Part shown: one piece after another, positions 34,971 to 43,476 of the stretch
Layout: each line of letters opens with the position of its first letter
How positions within the stretch are numbered: position 1 is the stretch's first letter
NCBI GenBank assembly: GCA_017435505.1
Contig: JAFSEZ010000004.1
Coordinates: 53,730 to 117,729 of the forward strand
Direction: 5' to 3'
DNA length: 64,000 nucleotides
Source of the DNA: Akkermansia sp.
GTDB lineage: Bacteria; Verrucomicrobiota; Verrucomicrobiia; Verrucomicrobiales; Akkermansiaceae
The notes under the pieces: model-generated
Told to the model about the DNA's origin: nothing
What the model saw: only the letters and a program-made list of their open reading frames with translations
Databases searched by the model: none
Position numbers and translations under genes: made by a program

Positions 34971-35963
34971 ATGATACGCATCTATACACAGTCGGAGAAA
35001 GGAATCTCACGCACAGTCGGGATGGAGGATCAGCCCGACAGCTTGGGTGCTGTATTTTGGATTGATTTGCTGACTCCCAGCGCGGAGGAATTGGCGTATG
35101 CGGAAAAGCTGTGCGCCATTGAGATGCCAACCAAGGACGAGATGCGGGAAATTGAGGCCACATCGCGCTTGTATTGCGAGGATGGCGGCCGCTTCATGAC
35201 GACAACGGTGCTCAGCCGAGTGGAGACGGATGAACCCATCATCGCTGAAATTACGTTCATTTTGAAAGGGCGCCAGCTCATCACCATTCGCCACACGGAC
35301 TCGTATTCATTCCGCGTATTCTCGCACCAGTTGTTGCGTACGCAGGATACGAACCGCGATTTGGTGTTCATTGGGCTGTTGGAGACTTTGGTGGATCGCC
35401 AGGCAGACGTGTTGGAACGATTCGGTACGGATTTGGATGCTCTTTCCAAAAAAGTATTTGGTACACACCACACGCGCCGCAAGGGCCGCCGCGAAGATCC
35501 GGATACGGATGATCTGCGCGATGCACTGGAAGAACTGGGGCGCGTGGGTGACTTGATTACCCGCCAGCGGGATGCTCTGGTGAACCTGTTGCGCATGATT
35601 ACCTTTGCCGGCAACGAGGATTCCTGCATGAGCGCGCACGATAGCCTGTATGTGCCGCTGCGTCCCGTGTCGCGAGACGTGAATTCACTGGCAGAATATG
35701 CTTCATTTCTCTCCAACAAGATTAATTTCATGTTGGATGCGGTGCTGGGGCTCATCAATATTGAGCAGAACGATATTTTCAAAGTGTTCACCATCATGTC
35801 GGTGGTGTTTCTGCCGCCCACGCTCATTGCAAGTATTTTTGGCATGAATTTCAAATACATACCTTTCTTGGACACAGAGTGGGGCTTCTGGTTCTCCATC
35901 GTGCTCATGGGATTGGCCGGAATTTTGCCGCTCATCATCTTCAAAATCAAACGTTATATCTGA
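34971..35963 (+). CDS. corA: CorA family magnesium/divalent cation channel
   Basis: A pentameric inner-membrane Mg2+ channel. The 330-residue protein has a long soluble N-terminal domain with a stretched helical stalk. Two C-terminal membrane segments (about residues 268-288 and 303-323) follow, with the diagnostic pore motif GMNF after the first. The loop that follows is FKYIPFLDTEWG, with the acidic residues expected. Length and motif order are typical. It precedes argB by 15 bases. Confidence 0.94.
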   Translation: MIRIYTQSEKGISRTVGMEDQPDSLGAVFWIDLLTPSAEELAYAEKLCAIEMPTKDEMREIEATSRLYCEDGGRFMTTTVLSRVETDEPIIAEITFILKGRQLITIRHTDSYSFRVFSHQLLRTQDTNRDLVFIGLLETLVDRQADVLERFGTDLDALSKKVFGTHHTRRKGRREDPDTDDLRDALEELGRVGDLITRQRDALVNLLRMITFAGNEDSCMSAHDSLYVPLRPVSRDVNSLAEYASFLSNKINFMLDAVLGLINIEQNDIFKVFTIMSVVFLPPTLIASIFGMNFKYIPFLDTEWGFWFSIVLMGLAGILPLIIFKIKRYI

Positions 35964-35978
35964 AACATCACACACGCC

Positions 35979-36887
35979 ATGATTAGTACTCGCAAGGTAG
36001 AAAAACCGGAGCAGGAAATCCAGAAAGCCAACATTCTCATCGAGGCCCTTCCGTACATGCAGTCATATCGCGATAAGACCATCCTCATCAAGTTTGGTGG
36101 TTCTGCCATGGATGACCCTGAATTGGTGAAGTCTCTCATGCGCGATATCGTGGTGATGGAGGCCATGGGCCTCAACCCCGTGGTGGTGCACGGAGGCGGC
36201 AAGGCTATTTCCAAGGCAATGCAGGAGGCCGGGTTGGAGGCTCGCTTTGTGAATGGTCTGCGAGTGACAACCCCTGAGGCGGTGAGCATTGTAGAGCGTA
36301 CCCTTACGGGTACCATCAATCCCGGTTTGGTGGAAATGGTGCGCGATTGCGGAGGAAAGGCTGTGGGTATCTCCGGCACGAATGTCTTTGTGGGCGAAAA
36401 ACTTGTGGAAAAGGATGCAGATGGCAACGCCCTGGATATCGGCATGGTGGGGCGCGTGATTGGCACGCAGCTCTCACGAGTTGAGGAGGCGCTCTCTCTG
36501 CAGCTCACCCCTGTGATTTCCCCGCTGGCTCGCGAATTGGGGACTAACCAGGCGCTCAACGTCAATGCAGACTTGGCCGCTGCGGCGTTGGCTCGCGAGC
36601 TCAAGCCGGTGAAGCTGGTCTACATCTCCGATGTGCCCGGCCTGATGATGAACCCGAAAGATCCCAGCACAATCATCAAGAGCATTGATCGCAAGGAGGC
36701 TTTCCAGTTGATAGAAGAAGGCGTCATTGCGGGTGGCATGATACCGAAAGTAAAGAGCGCCGTGGATGCTCTGAATGCCGGTGTGCGCAAAGTTCACTTC
36801 ATTGACGGTCGCTTGCCTCATACTCTGCTGTTGGAAATCTTCACGCCCGAAGGCATCGGCACAGAGATTGTGCGGGAACAACGATAA
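35979..36887 (+). CDS. argB: Acetylglutamate kinase
   Basis: Second step of arginine synthesis: phosphorylates N-acetylglutamate. The 302-residue amino-acid-kinase protein has TILIKFGGSAMDD, VVVHGGGKAISKAM, RFVNGLRVTTPEA, NVNADLAAAALA, YISDVPGLM and GGMIPKVKSA. An N-terminal extension of about 20 residues precedes the core, as in arginine-sensitive hexameric enzymes. It lies between corA and nadK in one run. No other arginine gene is near. Confidence 0.95.
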   Translation: MISTRKVEKPEQEIQKANILIEALPYMQSYRDKTILIKFGGSAMDDPELVKSLMRDIVVMEAMGLNPVVVHGGGKAISKAMQEAGLEARFVNGLRVTTPEAVSIVERTLTGTINPGLVEMVRDCGGKAVGISGTNVFVGEKLVEKDADGNALDIGMVGRVIGTQLSRVEEALSLQLTPVISPLARELGTNQALNVNADLAAAALARELKPVKLVYISDVPGLMMNPKDPSTIIKSIDRKEAFQLIEEGVIAGGMIPKVKSAVDALNAGVRKVHFIDGRLPHTLLLEIFTPEGIGTEIVREQR

Positions 36888-36898
36888 GATTTCAATTT

Positions 36899-37744
36899 GT
36901 GAGAATCCCCTCATCCATTGGCATTTTTGCGCCGCAGCGTACAGCTGCCGGGCTGCTGGTAGCCCAGCAGTTGATGGATGCTTGTGCAGCGGCCGGTTTG
37001 GTAGCCTATGAATTGGGCCGACACACACTTTCCGATCCCGCTTTGGGGACGCCGGATGTGATTATTTGCTTGGGGGGAGATGGCACGATGCTCTCTGCTG
37101 CTACGGAGGCGGCTCGCAACGGTTCCGTGCTTTGTGGGGTGAATCTGGGGCATTTGGGATTCCTGAGCGCCTGTGGCAAGGAGGATGTCGAAACGCTGGT
37201 AGAGGCATTATCTTCGGGCAACTATGAGGTGGAGACTCGCTCTCTTCTCCAAGTCATGCAGCGCAACGTTGAAACCGGTGTGTGCATGGCACCTCACTTG
37301 GCTCTCAATGAAGTAGCTCTCATGCGTGCGCAAACGGGGCGCATGATTGATGTGGATGTGGAATTGGATGGCCTGCTGCTGAATCGCTACCACGCAGATG
37401 GCGTGTTGGTGTCTACTCCCACGGGCTCCACTGCTTATTCACTTTCTGCCGGTGGCCCGCTCGTGTGGCCCTCCACCGGGGTCATGTGTCTCACCCCCAT
37501 TTGCCCCCACAGCCTTACCAGTCGCTCCGTGATTCTGCCGGAAGGGGTAGAAATCACCATACGCCCGCGCGCCCGCCGGGGGCGGGTGGGTGAATCCCTC
37601 ATTTATTCATTGGATGGTCGCAGCACATATCCCATTGCTATCAATGCCACACTAACCATCCGCAAAGCAGATGTTTCCCTGCGCTTGCTCAATCTTCCCG
37701 GAGCTGATTATGCGGCTCGTCTGCGCGCCAAATTGCGCTGGTAA
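36899..37744 (+). CDS. nadK: NAD kinase
   Basis: Phosphorylates NAD to NADP. The 281-residue protein shows the family motifs LGGDGTMLSAA near residue 60, LGHLGFLSA, and TPTGSTAYSLSAGGP near residue 175. Start is GTG at 36899, giving MRIPSSIGIFAPQRT; no nearby ATG restores the N-terminal beta strand. It follows argB by 11 bases. Confidence 0.94.
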   Translation: MRIPSSIGIFAPQRTAAGLLVAQQLMDACAAAGLVAYELGRHTLSDPALGTPDVIICLGGDGTMLSAATEAARNGSVLCGVNLGHLGFLSACGKEDVETLVEALSSGNYEVETRSLLQVMQRNVETGVCMAPHLALNEVALMRAQTGRMIDVDVELDGLLLNRYHADGVLVSTPTGSTAYSLSAGGPLVWPSTGVMCLTPICPHSLTSRSVILPEGVEITIRPRARRGRVGESLIYSLDGRSTYPIAINATLTIRKADVSLRLLNLPGADYAARLRAKLRW

Positions 37745-37752
37745 TAATGCTA

Positions 37753-38565
37753 TTACAGCACGAGTGCCATGATGAGCATGCCTGCTGTCACGCCGTAAAT
37801 GGAAATGTGGTGGTGCCCCCAGCGTTCGGCCATAGGCAGCAGCTCGTCAAACGAGATGTAGACCATGATACCTGCCACCCCGGCAAACAGAATGGAAAGC
37901 AACATCGGCGAGAGAAAGGGCATGAGCACCAGCATGCAAACCAAGGCCCCAAGCGGCTCGGCCAAGCCTGTGAGCGTGGCCAGCCGGAATGCCTTGCCCC
38001 GCTGCCCGGTACCATAGAGAAGAGGAACAGCCACGGCGATGCCTTCCGGTATGTTGTGAATAGCCACCGCCAATGCTACGGATGCCGCAATCTCCATGTT
38101 GTCGAATGCCGCGGCCACCGTGGCGATACCTTCCGGGAAATTGTGAATGGCAATAGCCGCTGCAAAGAGAAAAGCTGAGCGGCGTACTTGCGAATTGCCG
38201 GAGAATTGCCCCGTCTTGCGGATGGAGTCCATCTCGCTCAAATCGTGTACCTCGTGCGGGTTTTCGTCCTCCGGAATGAGCCGGTCTATAAGGGCTGCCA
38301 TGAGCATACCCCCGAAAAATGCGGCGATGGTAATCCACTTTGCGGCGTTATGCCCCTCCAGCATGTCGGTTGCGGTAGGCATCAGCTCCATGAAAGAGAT
38401 ATACACCATCACCCCCGCGCTTGACCCCAACGCAAAGGTGAGTATTTTTGTATCCGTGCGCCGCACAAACAGCGCTACTGCTGCCCCAATGCCCGTGCAC
38501 AAGCCGGCCAGCAGCGATAATACGCCACCCACCAGCAATTCTTGGCTCATCCAAGCATCAGACAT
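37753..38565 (-). CDS. zupT: ZIP family metal transporter ZupT
   Basis: Imports zinc and other divalent metals across the inner membrane. The 270-residue protein has about eight membrane segments and the two signature metal-site helices AIAIHNFPEGIAT and AVAIHNIPEGIAV, both with H-N-x-P-E-G. A cytosolic loop rich in Glu, Asp and His (EDENPHEVHDLSEMD) separates helices 3 and 4. The start is supported by a promoter ending 6 bases upstream. It converges with nadK across 8 bases. Confidence 0.94.
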   Translation of the reverse strand: MSDAWMSQELLVGGVLSLLAGLCTGIGAAVALFVRRTDTKILTFALGSSAGVMVYISFMELMPTATDMLEGHNAAKWITIAAFFGGMLMAALIDRLIPEDENPHEVHDLSEMDSIRKTGQFSGNSQVRRSAFLFAAAIAIHNFPEGIATVAAAFDNMEIAASVALAVAIHNIPEGIAVAVPLLYGTGQRGKAFRLATLTGLAEPLGALVCMLVLMPFLSPMLLSILFAGVAGIMVYISFDELLPMAERWGHHHISIYGVTAGMLIMALVL

Positions 38566-38571
38566 GCACCC

Positions 38572-38600
38572 CTTATACCGCGCTGCTGCTCACAAATCAA
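38572..38600 (-). promoter_or_regulatory. Promoter of zupT, predicted leaderless
   Basis: Minus strand: TTGATT, 17 bases, TATAAG, then 6 bases (GGGTGC) to the ATG at 38565. No zinc-uptake-regulator-type dyad is obvious over it. Confidence 0.7.
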
Positions 38601-38737
38601 GATAAATGTAGGAATTAAAAAGTTCAAAGTTCACATTTTTCATTGGGGAATGCGCAGAGATGACGGTGAGAATGAGAACGAAAACTGTTTTTAGAAGAAA
38701 AGTTTTCAGATTCCGGGGTATAAAACGCAGAAAGCGC

Positions 38738-38766
38738 GTGACATTCCCATCATTTGGGCATACAAT
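38738..38766 (+). promoter_or_regulatory. Promoter of menC, predicted leaderless
   Basis: GTGACA, 17 bases, TACAAT, then 6 bases (GCCTGC) to the ATG at 38773. The 207-base gap between zupT and menC otherwise shows only A/T-rich sequence. Confidence 0.65.
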
Positions 38767-38772
38767 GCCTGC

Positions 38773-39717
38773 ATGCACTACACTCCCTATACACTCTATC
38801 CCATCGGGGCCATGAGCGCACGTGCCGCGGCCCAGCCTCGCGAGGGCGTACTCCTGCGTGGTGATAACGGCGGTTACGCTTGTTTGCAGCCATGGCCGGA
38901 GCTGGGCGATTCTCCCTTGGAATATGAGCTGGATGCCCTGCGCGAGGGAAGCCCCATGCGTTTGGGTGCTCGTGCTCTCAAGTGTATCGAGCTGGATGGT
39001 GCTGCCCGCGCTGAAGGCGTGAGCTTGTTTGCGGGACTGAGCATTCCCCGCAGTCATGCCACTCTTACTGTGAGCGCCACCCCCGCCCAAGTGTATAATC
39101 TGCATCAACGTGGCTTCCGTGTGGGTAAAATCAAGGTTATTCCCAAGCTTGCCTCTACGGTGGAGCGTCTTACAAATCTCGCCTCCATGGTGCCGGAGTG
39201 GAAATGGCGTGTGGATTTCAACTGCACCCTCAGCCCCGATGAAACGCTGGAGTTCTGGGATATGCTCTCCGATGCCATGAAAGAGCGTATCGACTTTATC
39301 GAGGACCCTTGTTACTACGACGTGGACGCTTGGCAGAAGTTGCAGGATGCCGGCATTCCTCTGGGGTACGACACACCCGTGCAGGATGAGCGCATCATCC
39401 CCCAACGCACAAGTAAGCCCATGATGCGTATTGTTAAGCCGGCTCGCCACCACAGTAACAGCGGTTTGCCTGTTTTCACGACCTACATGGATCACCCCCT
39501 CGGACAGTGTTGGGCTGCGTACAATGCCGCTCTTTTCTATTCCGATAAACCTGTGGAAGAAATACCACTCTGCGGATTGGTGACCCACCATGTATACCGC
39601 CCCAATGCCTTCTCTGAGGAACTGGGTATGGATATCACCCCTGACTTTGTTCCCCCCAAGGGAACGGGGCTCGGCTTTGATAACATCTTGGCTTCTCTCC
39701 CTTGGAAGAAGCTCTAA
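38773..39717 (+). CDS. menC: o-Succinylbenzoate synthase-like enolase-superfamily enzyme
   Basis: Probably dehydrates SHCHC to o-succinylbenzoate in menaquinone synthesis. The 314-residue protein has the enolase-superfamily catalytic set: Lys in GKIKVIPK, metal Asp in RVDFN, metal Glu in IEDPC, Asp in GYDTP, and a second Lys in RIVKPARH. The capping N-terminal domain is short. Length and K-x-K...D...E...D...K order fit MenC better than muconate or dipeptide-epimerase enzymes, but no other men gene is in the window. It is monocistronic between its promoter and terminator. Confidence 0.8.
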   Translation: MHYTPYTLYPIGAMSARAAAQPREGVLLRGDNGGYACLQPWPELGDSPLEYELDALREGSPMRLGARALKCIELDGAARAEGVSLFAGLSIPRSHATLTVSATPAQVYNLHQRGFRVGKIKVIPKLASTVERLTNLASMVPEWKWRVDFNCTLSPDETLEFWDMLSDAMKERIDFIEDPCYYDVDAWQKLQDAGIPLGYDTPVQDERIIPQRTSKPMMRIVKPARHHSNSGLPVFTTYMDHPLGQCWAAYNAALFYSDKPVEEIPLCGLVTHHVYRPNAFSEELGMDITPDFVPPKGTGLGFDNILASLPWKKL

Positions 39718-39743
39718 CGCCGGTTGATTCATCATCCTTTTCT

Positions 39744-39783
39744 CACAGGCGGGTGGCATAAGCTGCCCCGCCTGTGTTTTTTC
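39744..39783 (+). terminator. Intrinsic terminator of menC
   Basis: A perfect 10-bp stem (CACAGGCGGG with CCCGCCTGTG) contains an inner GGCA/TGCC stem and is followed by at least six T. Confidence 0.92.
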
Positions 39784-39852
39784 TACCCCCCCCAAAAATG
39801 CCATGCTGAATGAGAATCTTGATTCATTTTCTTGAGATTGGGTGATTTTAGA

Positions 39853-39881
39853 CTGGAAATTCAGCAGAAAGAGCGTATAAT
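39853..39881 (+). promoter_or_regulatory. Promoter of lysS, very short leader
   Basis: A perfect TATAAT at 39876-39881 ends 9 bases before the ATG at 39891. The -35 (CTGGAA at 17-base spacing) is weak. The -10 plus the following ACCCGCG is shared with the second exbB promoter. Confidence 0.55.
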
Positions 39882-39890
39882 ACCCGCGCT

Positions 39891-41378
39891 ATGTCAGATA
39901 CACCAGCAACAACTAATGCACCGGGTTCCTCCGAAGAGGAATTGATTGCCGTGCGCCGTGAGAAGGTGGCAAAAATCCGCGAATTGGGTGTCAACCCCTT
40001 TGGCGGCCGTTTTGATGTGACTGCTTCCCCGGCCGAAATCAAAGCCGATTTCGTGGAAGGTAAACAGGTGAAATTGCTGGGTCGTATCACAGCTTTGCGT
40101 GATATGGGACGCACCCAGTTTTTTACCGTAGCCGATGTGCAGGGTGGCATACAGTGCATGCTCACCAAGAAAGCTTGCACGGAGGAAGTGTGGGCTCTTT
40201 GGAAGCTGCTGGAGCGTGGTGACTGGATTGGCGTGGAGGGCGAGACTTTCATCACCCGCACGGGTGAGCCCTCTGTGCGTGTGGATTCTTTCAAAGTGCT
40301 TTCCAAGGCTCTGCGCCCCATGCCGGACAAGTTCCATGGCTTGGCAGATATGGATTTACGCTATCGCCGCCGCCACTTGGATTTGATGAGCAATGCAGAA
40401 AGTGCAGATCGCTTTGTGAAGCGTTCCCTCATCATTCAGGAGATTCGCAACTACCTGACCAACCGCGGGTTCTTGGAAGTGGAGACTCCCATGTTGCAGG
40501 ATATTGCGGGTGGAGCCGCCGCCAAGCCCTTTGAATCCTACTACAACGCACTCAAGAAAGCCGTGACACTGCGTATTGCACCGGAGCTGTTCCTGAAGCG
40601 CTTGCTGGTGGGTGGTTTCCCGAAGGTGTTTGAGCTGAACCGCAACTTCCGCAACGAAGGTGTGGACCGCCGCCACAATCCGGAGTTCACCGTGTTGGAG
40701 GTATACGAAGCCGGTGGTGACTACGAGACGATGGCCGCCATGATGGAAGAGATGATTTGTACCGTGGCAGAAAAGGTCTTTGGTACGCTCAAGTTCGACC
40801 AGTACGATGAAAATGGCAATGTGCGCTGGACGGTTGATTTGACTCGTCCTTGGCGCCGCGCAGATTACAACGACTTGGTCAAGGAAGTTGCCGGGGCTGA
40901 TTGGTTCGACCTGACACCGGAGCAACGCCGCGAACGCGCAGAAAATGAACTGAAGCTGCAAATTGGTGAAGACTTGGATGACACAGCTGTAACACAGCAG
41001 GTGTACGAGAAGCTTGTGGAAGAGAAGCAGGCAAATCCCCTCTTTGTGTGCCACGTAGCGCGTGATTTGGTGCCGCTGGCCAAGGCTAATCCGGAGAACC
41101 CCGACGTGGTGGACGTATTTGAGCTGGTGATGAATGGGCAGGAGCTTTGCCCCGGTTACTCCGAGCAGAACGATCCTATTGAGCAGTTGGAGCGCCTCAA
41201 GCACCAAGCCGGTGAGGAAACCCAGAAGATAGACTACGACTTTGTAGAAACACTGGAATCCGGTATGCCCAGTGCCGGCGGTATCGGCATTGGTATCGAC
41301 CGCCTTTGCATGCTGATGACGGGTGCTTGCTCTATCCGCGACATCATTTTGTTCCCACAGCTGAAAAATCGCGCCTGA
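39891..41378 (+). CDS. lysS: Lysyl-tRNA synthetase (class II)
   Basis: Charges tRNA-Lys. The 495-residue protein has an N-terminal OB-fold anticodon-binding domain, then the class II motifs: motif 1 around FLEVETPMLQ, motif 2 FRNEGVDRRHNPEFTVLEVYEA, and motif 3 GGIGIGIDRLCMLMTG. The C-terminus FPQLKNR is typical. The N-terminal 20 residues are low complexity (Thr, Ala, Glu). It is monocistronic with a strong terminator. Confidence 0.97.
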   Translation: MSDTPATTNAPGSSEEELIAVRREKVAKIRELGVNPFGGRFDVTASPAEIKADFVEGKQVKLLGRITALRDMGRTQFFTVADVQGGIQCMLTKKACTEEVWALWKLLERGDWIGVEGETFITRTGEPSVRVDSFKVLSKALRPMPDKFHGLADMDLRYRRRHLDLMSNAESADRFVKRSLIIQEIRNYLTNRGFLEVETPMLQDIAGGAAAKPFESYYNALKKAVTLRIAPELFLKRLLVGGFPKVFELNRNFRNEGVDRRHNPEFTVLEVYEAGGDYETMAAMMEEMICTVAEKVFGTLKFDQYDENGNVRWTVDLTRPWRRADYNDLVKEVAGADWFDLTPEQRRERAENELKLQIGEDLDDTAVTQQVYEKLVEEKQANPLFVCHVARDLVPLAKANPENPDVVDVFELVMNGQELCPGYSEQNDPIEQLERLKHQAGEETQKIDYDFVETLESGMPSAGGIGIGIDRLCMLMTGACSIRDIILFPQLKNRA

Positions 41379-41390
41379 TTTTTGACATAC

Positions 41391-41434
41391 AGCCCCCGCA
41401 AGACAGTTTTCTCTTGTCTTGCGGGGGCTTTTTT
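41391..41434 (+). terminator. Intrinsic terminator of lysS
   Basis: A perfect 15-bp stem (41391-41405 with 41415-41429) with a 9-base loop is followed by a T run. It is the strongest terminator in the window and isolates lysS from the phosphatase gene that starts 18 bases later. Confidence 0.95.
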
Positions 41435-41452
41435 GCTATTCAGGAGATTGCG

Positions 41453-42178
41453 ATGGATGCCCGTGTAGCACAGTGGATTGGGAAGCGTGAATCCCAGCAG
41501 GATGTATACGCAGTAAAGCATTACCCCCAAGGTACGCTGGCGGTGGTGTGCGATGGCATGGGCGGGCATGATGAGGGTGGCAAGGCTGCACGAGTGGCGG
41601 CAGATACTTTTGTGAAAGTGTTCAGTTCTGCTTCGGATGCTCCCGTGCGGGAGCGTCTGCAACTGGCATTGGATGCCGCCAACGAAGCGGTGGGGAAGCT
41701 TTTTCCCGGTTCGCAATATGGCGGCACTACCTTGCTGGCGGCCTTTGTGGGAGGCGGTGTCGTTTGGTGGGCAAGCGTGGGCGATTCCCCCTTGTATATG
41801 TGGCGCCGCAAGCGCTTACTCCGCCTCAATGCAGATCATTCCATGCGGGCCATTTACGAGGAGTTTGTGAGAAATGGCACGATGTCGGCCAAAGATGCCA
41901 TGCTCAAGGGGCACATGTTGCGCTCCGCGATTACCGGGGAACCGCTGGAGATGGTGGATATTTCCATTACGCCATGGCCACTGCTGCCGGGGGATAGGCT
42001 GATTCTTGCTTCGGATGGGGTTGATTCCTTGTTTATTCCAGCTGAGATGACGGCCGATACCCGTGCTATGTTGGAGACTCGCACCGGTAACTTGGCTGCC
42101 GATATTGTGGAGGCATGCCGTGCGTTGGAGGAGGAGCATGCTGATAATGTGACGGTGGTGACCTTGGATTGGATGTGA
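41453..42178 (+). CDS. PP2C family protein serine/threonine phosphatase
   Basis: A 241-residue metal-dependent phosphatase. The motifs are ESQQDVYAV (metal Asp), VVCDGMGGHDEGGKAA, GGTTLLAAFV, WASVGDSPLYMW, LASDGVDSLF and a C-terminal DNVTVVTLD. All expected metal-binding Asp residues are present. ATG 41453 is preceded by CAGGAG, one of the clearer ribosome sites here; the frame upstream runs through lysS and its terminator and is not coding. No partner Ser/Thr kinase is adjacent. Confidence 0.9.
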   Translation: MDARVAQWIGKRESQQDVYAVKHYPQGTLAVVCDGMGGHDEGGKAARVAADTFVKVFSSASDAPVRERLQLALDAANEAVGKLFPGSQYGGTTLLAAFVGGGVVWWASVGDSPLYMWRRKRLLRLNADHSMRAIYEEFVRNGTMSAKDAMLKGHMLRSAITGEPLEMVDISITPWPLLPGDRLILASDGVDSLFIPAEMTADTRAMLETRTGNLAADIVEACRALEEEHADNVTVVTLDWM

Positions 42179-42211
42179 ATTTATCCATACTTTATTCAAT
42201 GTTTGCATGAG

Positions 42212-42229
42212 GGGGTGGAATCTCACCCC
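42212..42229 (+). promoter_or_regulatory. Hairpin directly before the superoxide dismutase start codon
   Basis: GGGGTG and CACCCC pair across a 6-base loop and end two bases before the ATG. The G-rich arm is the only ribosome-site-like sequence, so folding would sequester it. This is a candidate translational control element; no ligand or regulator is evident. Confidence 0.35.
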
Positions 42230-42231
42230 AC

Positions 42232-42876
42232 ATGGAAACACAATTGCTGACACACGCTTACCAGGCCGGCAAGTATGCGTTGCCACCGCTGCCTTACCCG
42301 GCAGATGCGCTGACGCCCTACTTGGATGAAGCTACGGTTCTGCTGCATCACGACAAGCACCACGCCGCATACGTAGCGGGCGCTAATGATGCTGCTGATA
42401 CCTTGCGGCGAATTGCTCAGGGAGATGCATCTCCCTCGCTCGCCCCGGCGGCCACCCTCAGTTTGGCATTTAATCTCAGCGGGCACATATTGCACACGCT
42501 CTATTGGGAGAATATGGCACCGCCGCCTCAAGAAGGCCCCGGTGGAGAGCTGGCAGATGCCATGGCTGCAACCTTCGATTCTCTCGATGGCTTCCAACGT
42601 GTTTTTCGCGCAGCCACCATGGCGGTGCAGGGGAGCGGATGGGGGATTTTGGGAGTGGAGCCGGCCAGCCGCCGTTTGGTGGTTTGTGCCGTGCAAAAGC
42701 ATCAGGATGCGCTCATCCCCGGTCTCAAACCCTTGTTGGTGTGCGATGTGTGGGAGCACGCTTATTATCTTCACTATCGCAACAACCGTTCATCCTATCT
42801 GGATGCCTTTTTCGCTTTAATCAACTGGGAAGTAGTTGCTTCCCGCTTCCGTTCATACTGCCATGGATACGCATGA
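42232..42876 (+). CDS. sodA: Superoxide dismutase, Fe/Mn family
   Basis: Dismutates superoxide. The 214-residue protein shows all four metal ligands: His in LHHDKHHAAYV, His in NLSGHILHTLYW, and Asp and His in CDVWEHAYYLHY. The outer-sphere Gln appears in KHQDAL, the MnSOD-like position, and Gly precedes the second metal His as in MnSOD, so Mn or cambialistic use is likely. An N-terminal extension of about 10 residues is not a signal peptide. It overlaps the HdeD-like start by 14 bases. Confidence 0.92.
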   Translation: METQLLTHAYQAGKYALPPLPYPADALTPYLDEATVLLHHDKHHAAYVAGANDAADTLRRIAQGDASPSLAPAATLSLAFNLSGHILHTLYWENMAPPPQEGPGGELADAMAATFDSLDGFQRVFRAATMAVQGSGWGILGVEPASRRLVVCAVQKHQDALIPGLKPLLVCDVWEHAYYLHYRNNRSSYLDAFFALINWEVVASRFRSYCHGYA

Positions 42877-43411
42877 ATCAAACTTTTGGAGCCGCATGGC
42901 GGGCAACACGTGGGTGGTGTCCGTTTTGGCTGTGTTGGAATTGATACTGGGGTTCATCCTGTTGAGCTTTCCTGTGCTGTTGGGGGCATCTGCCGTGTGG
43001 GTGGGTGGTTTTGTGCTGCTCATTGCGGGTGTGCTGCGCGTGGTGCATATGTTCAACTATGCGTACAATCGCTGGTGGAATATGCTCACCGCCATTCTTT
43101 ACTTCTTCACCGGTGGGGTGATGATGTACTACACCGGGCAATCGCTCGCCATGATTACCCTGTTGATTGGTGCTGCCCTGTTGATAGGTGGTGTGATGCG
43201 GCTGCTGGTCGCCTTTAGCATGCTGAAAGCACCGGGGAGCGCGTGGCGCTTTTTCAACGCTATTATTTCTCTGGTGTTGGGTGCTATGGTGGTTTATGGA
43301 TGGCCGGAATCATCTCTCTGGCTGATTGGTACGATCATCGCCGTGGAAATGATTTTTTCCGGTTGGACCTTGCTGTTTATGGCGCTACCTCCCCGCAGCG
43401 AAGCATCCTGA
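42863..43411 (+). CDS. HdeD-like (DUF308) membrane protein
   Basis: A 182-residue protein with six hydrophobic segments arranged as three helix pairs, the repeat organisation of HdeD/DUF308 proteins. Typical pieces are LELILGFILLSFPV, VWVGGFVLLIAGVLRVVHMF and ISLVLGAMVVYGWPESSLWLIGT. HdeD is linked to acid resistance in E. coli, but the molecular role is unknown. ATG 42863 lies inside the end of the superoxide dismutase gene, indicating coupled translation; an earlier in-frame ATG at 42836 is less likely. Confidence 0.87.
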   Translation: MDTHESNFWSRMAGNTWVVSVLAVLELILGFILLSFPVLLGASAVWVGGFVLLIAGVLRVVHMFNYAYNRWWNMLTAILYFFTGGVMMYYTGQSLAMITLLIGAALLIGGVMRLLVAFSMLKAPGSAWRFFNAIISLVLGAMVVYGWPESSLWLIGTIIAVEMIFSGWTLLFMALPPRSEAS

Positions 43412-43476
43412 GCTGATTTTGCCTTGCTCCGCTGAGCATATTGTGCCATACTTCGGCCGTCAGTTCATTATTTAGC

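Noticed and set aside
38590..39804. Minus-strand frame of 404 codons
   Set aside because: It is antisense to menC, where promoter, motifs and terminator all support the plus strand.
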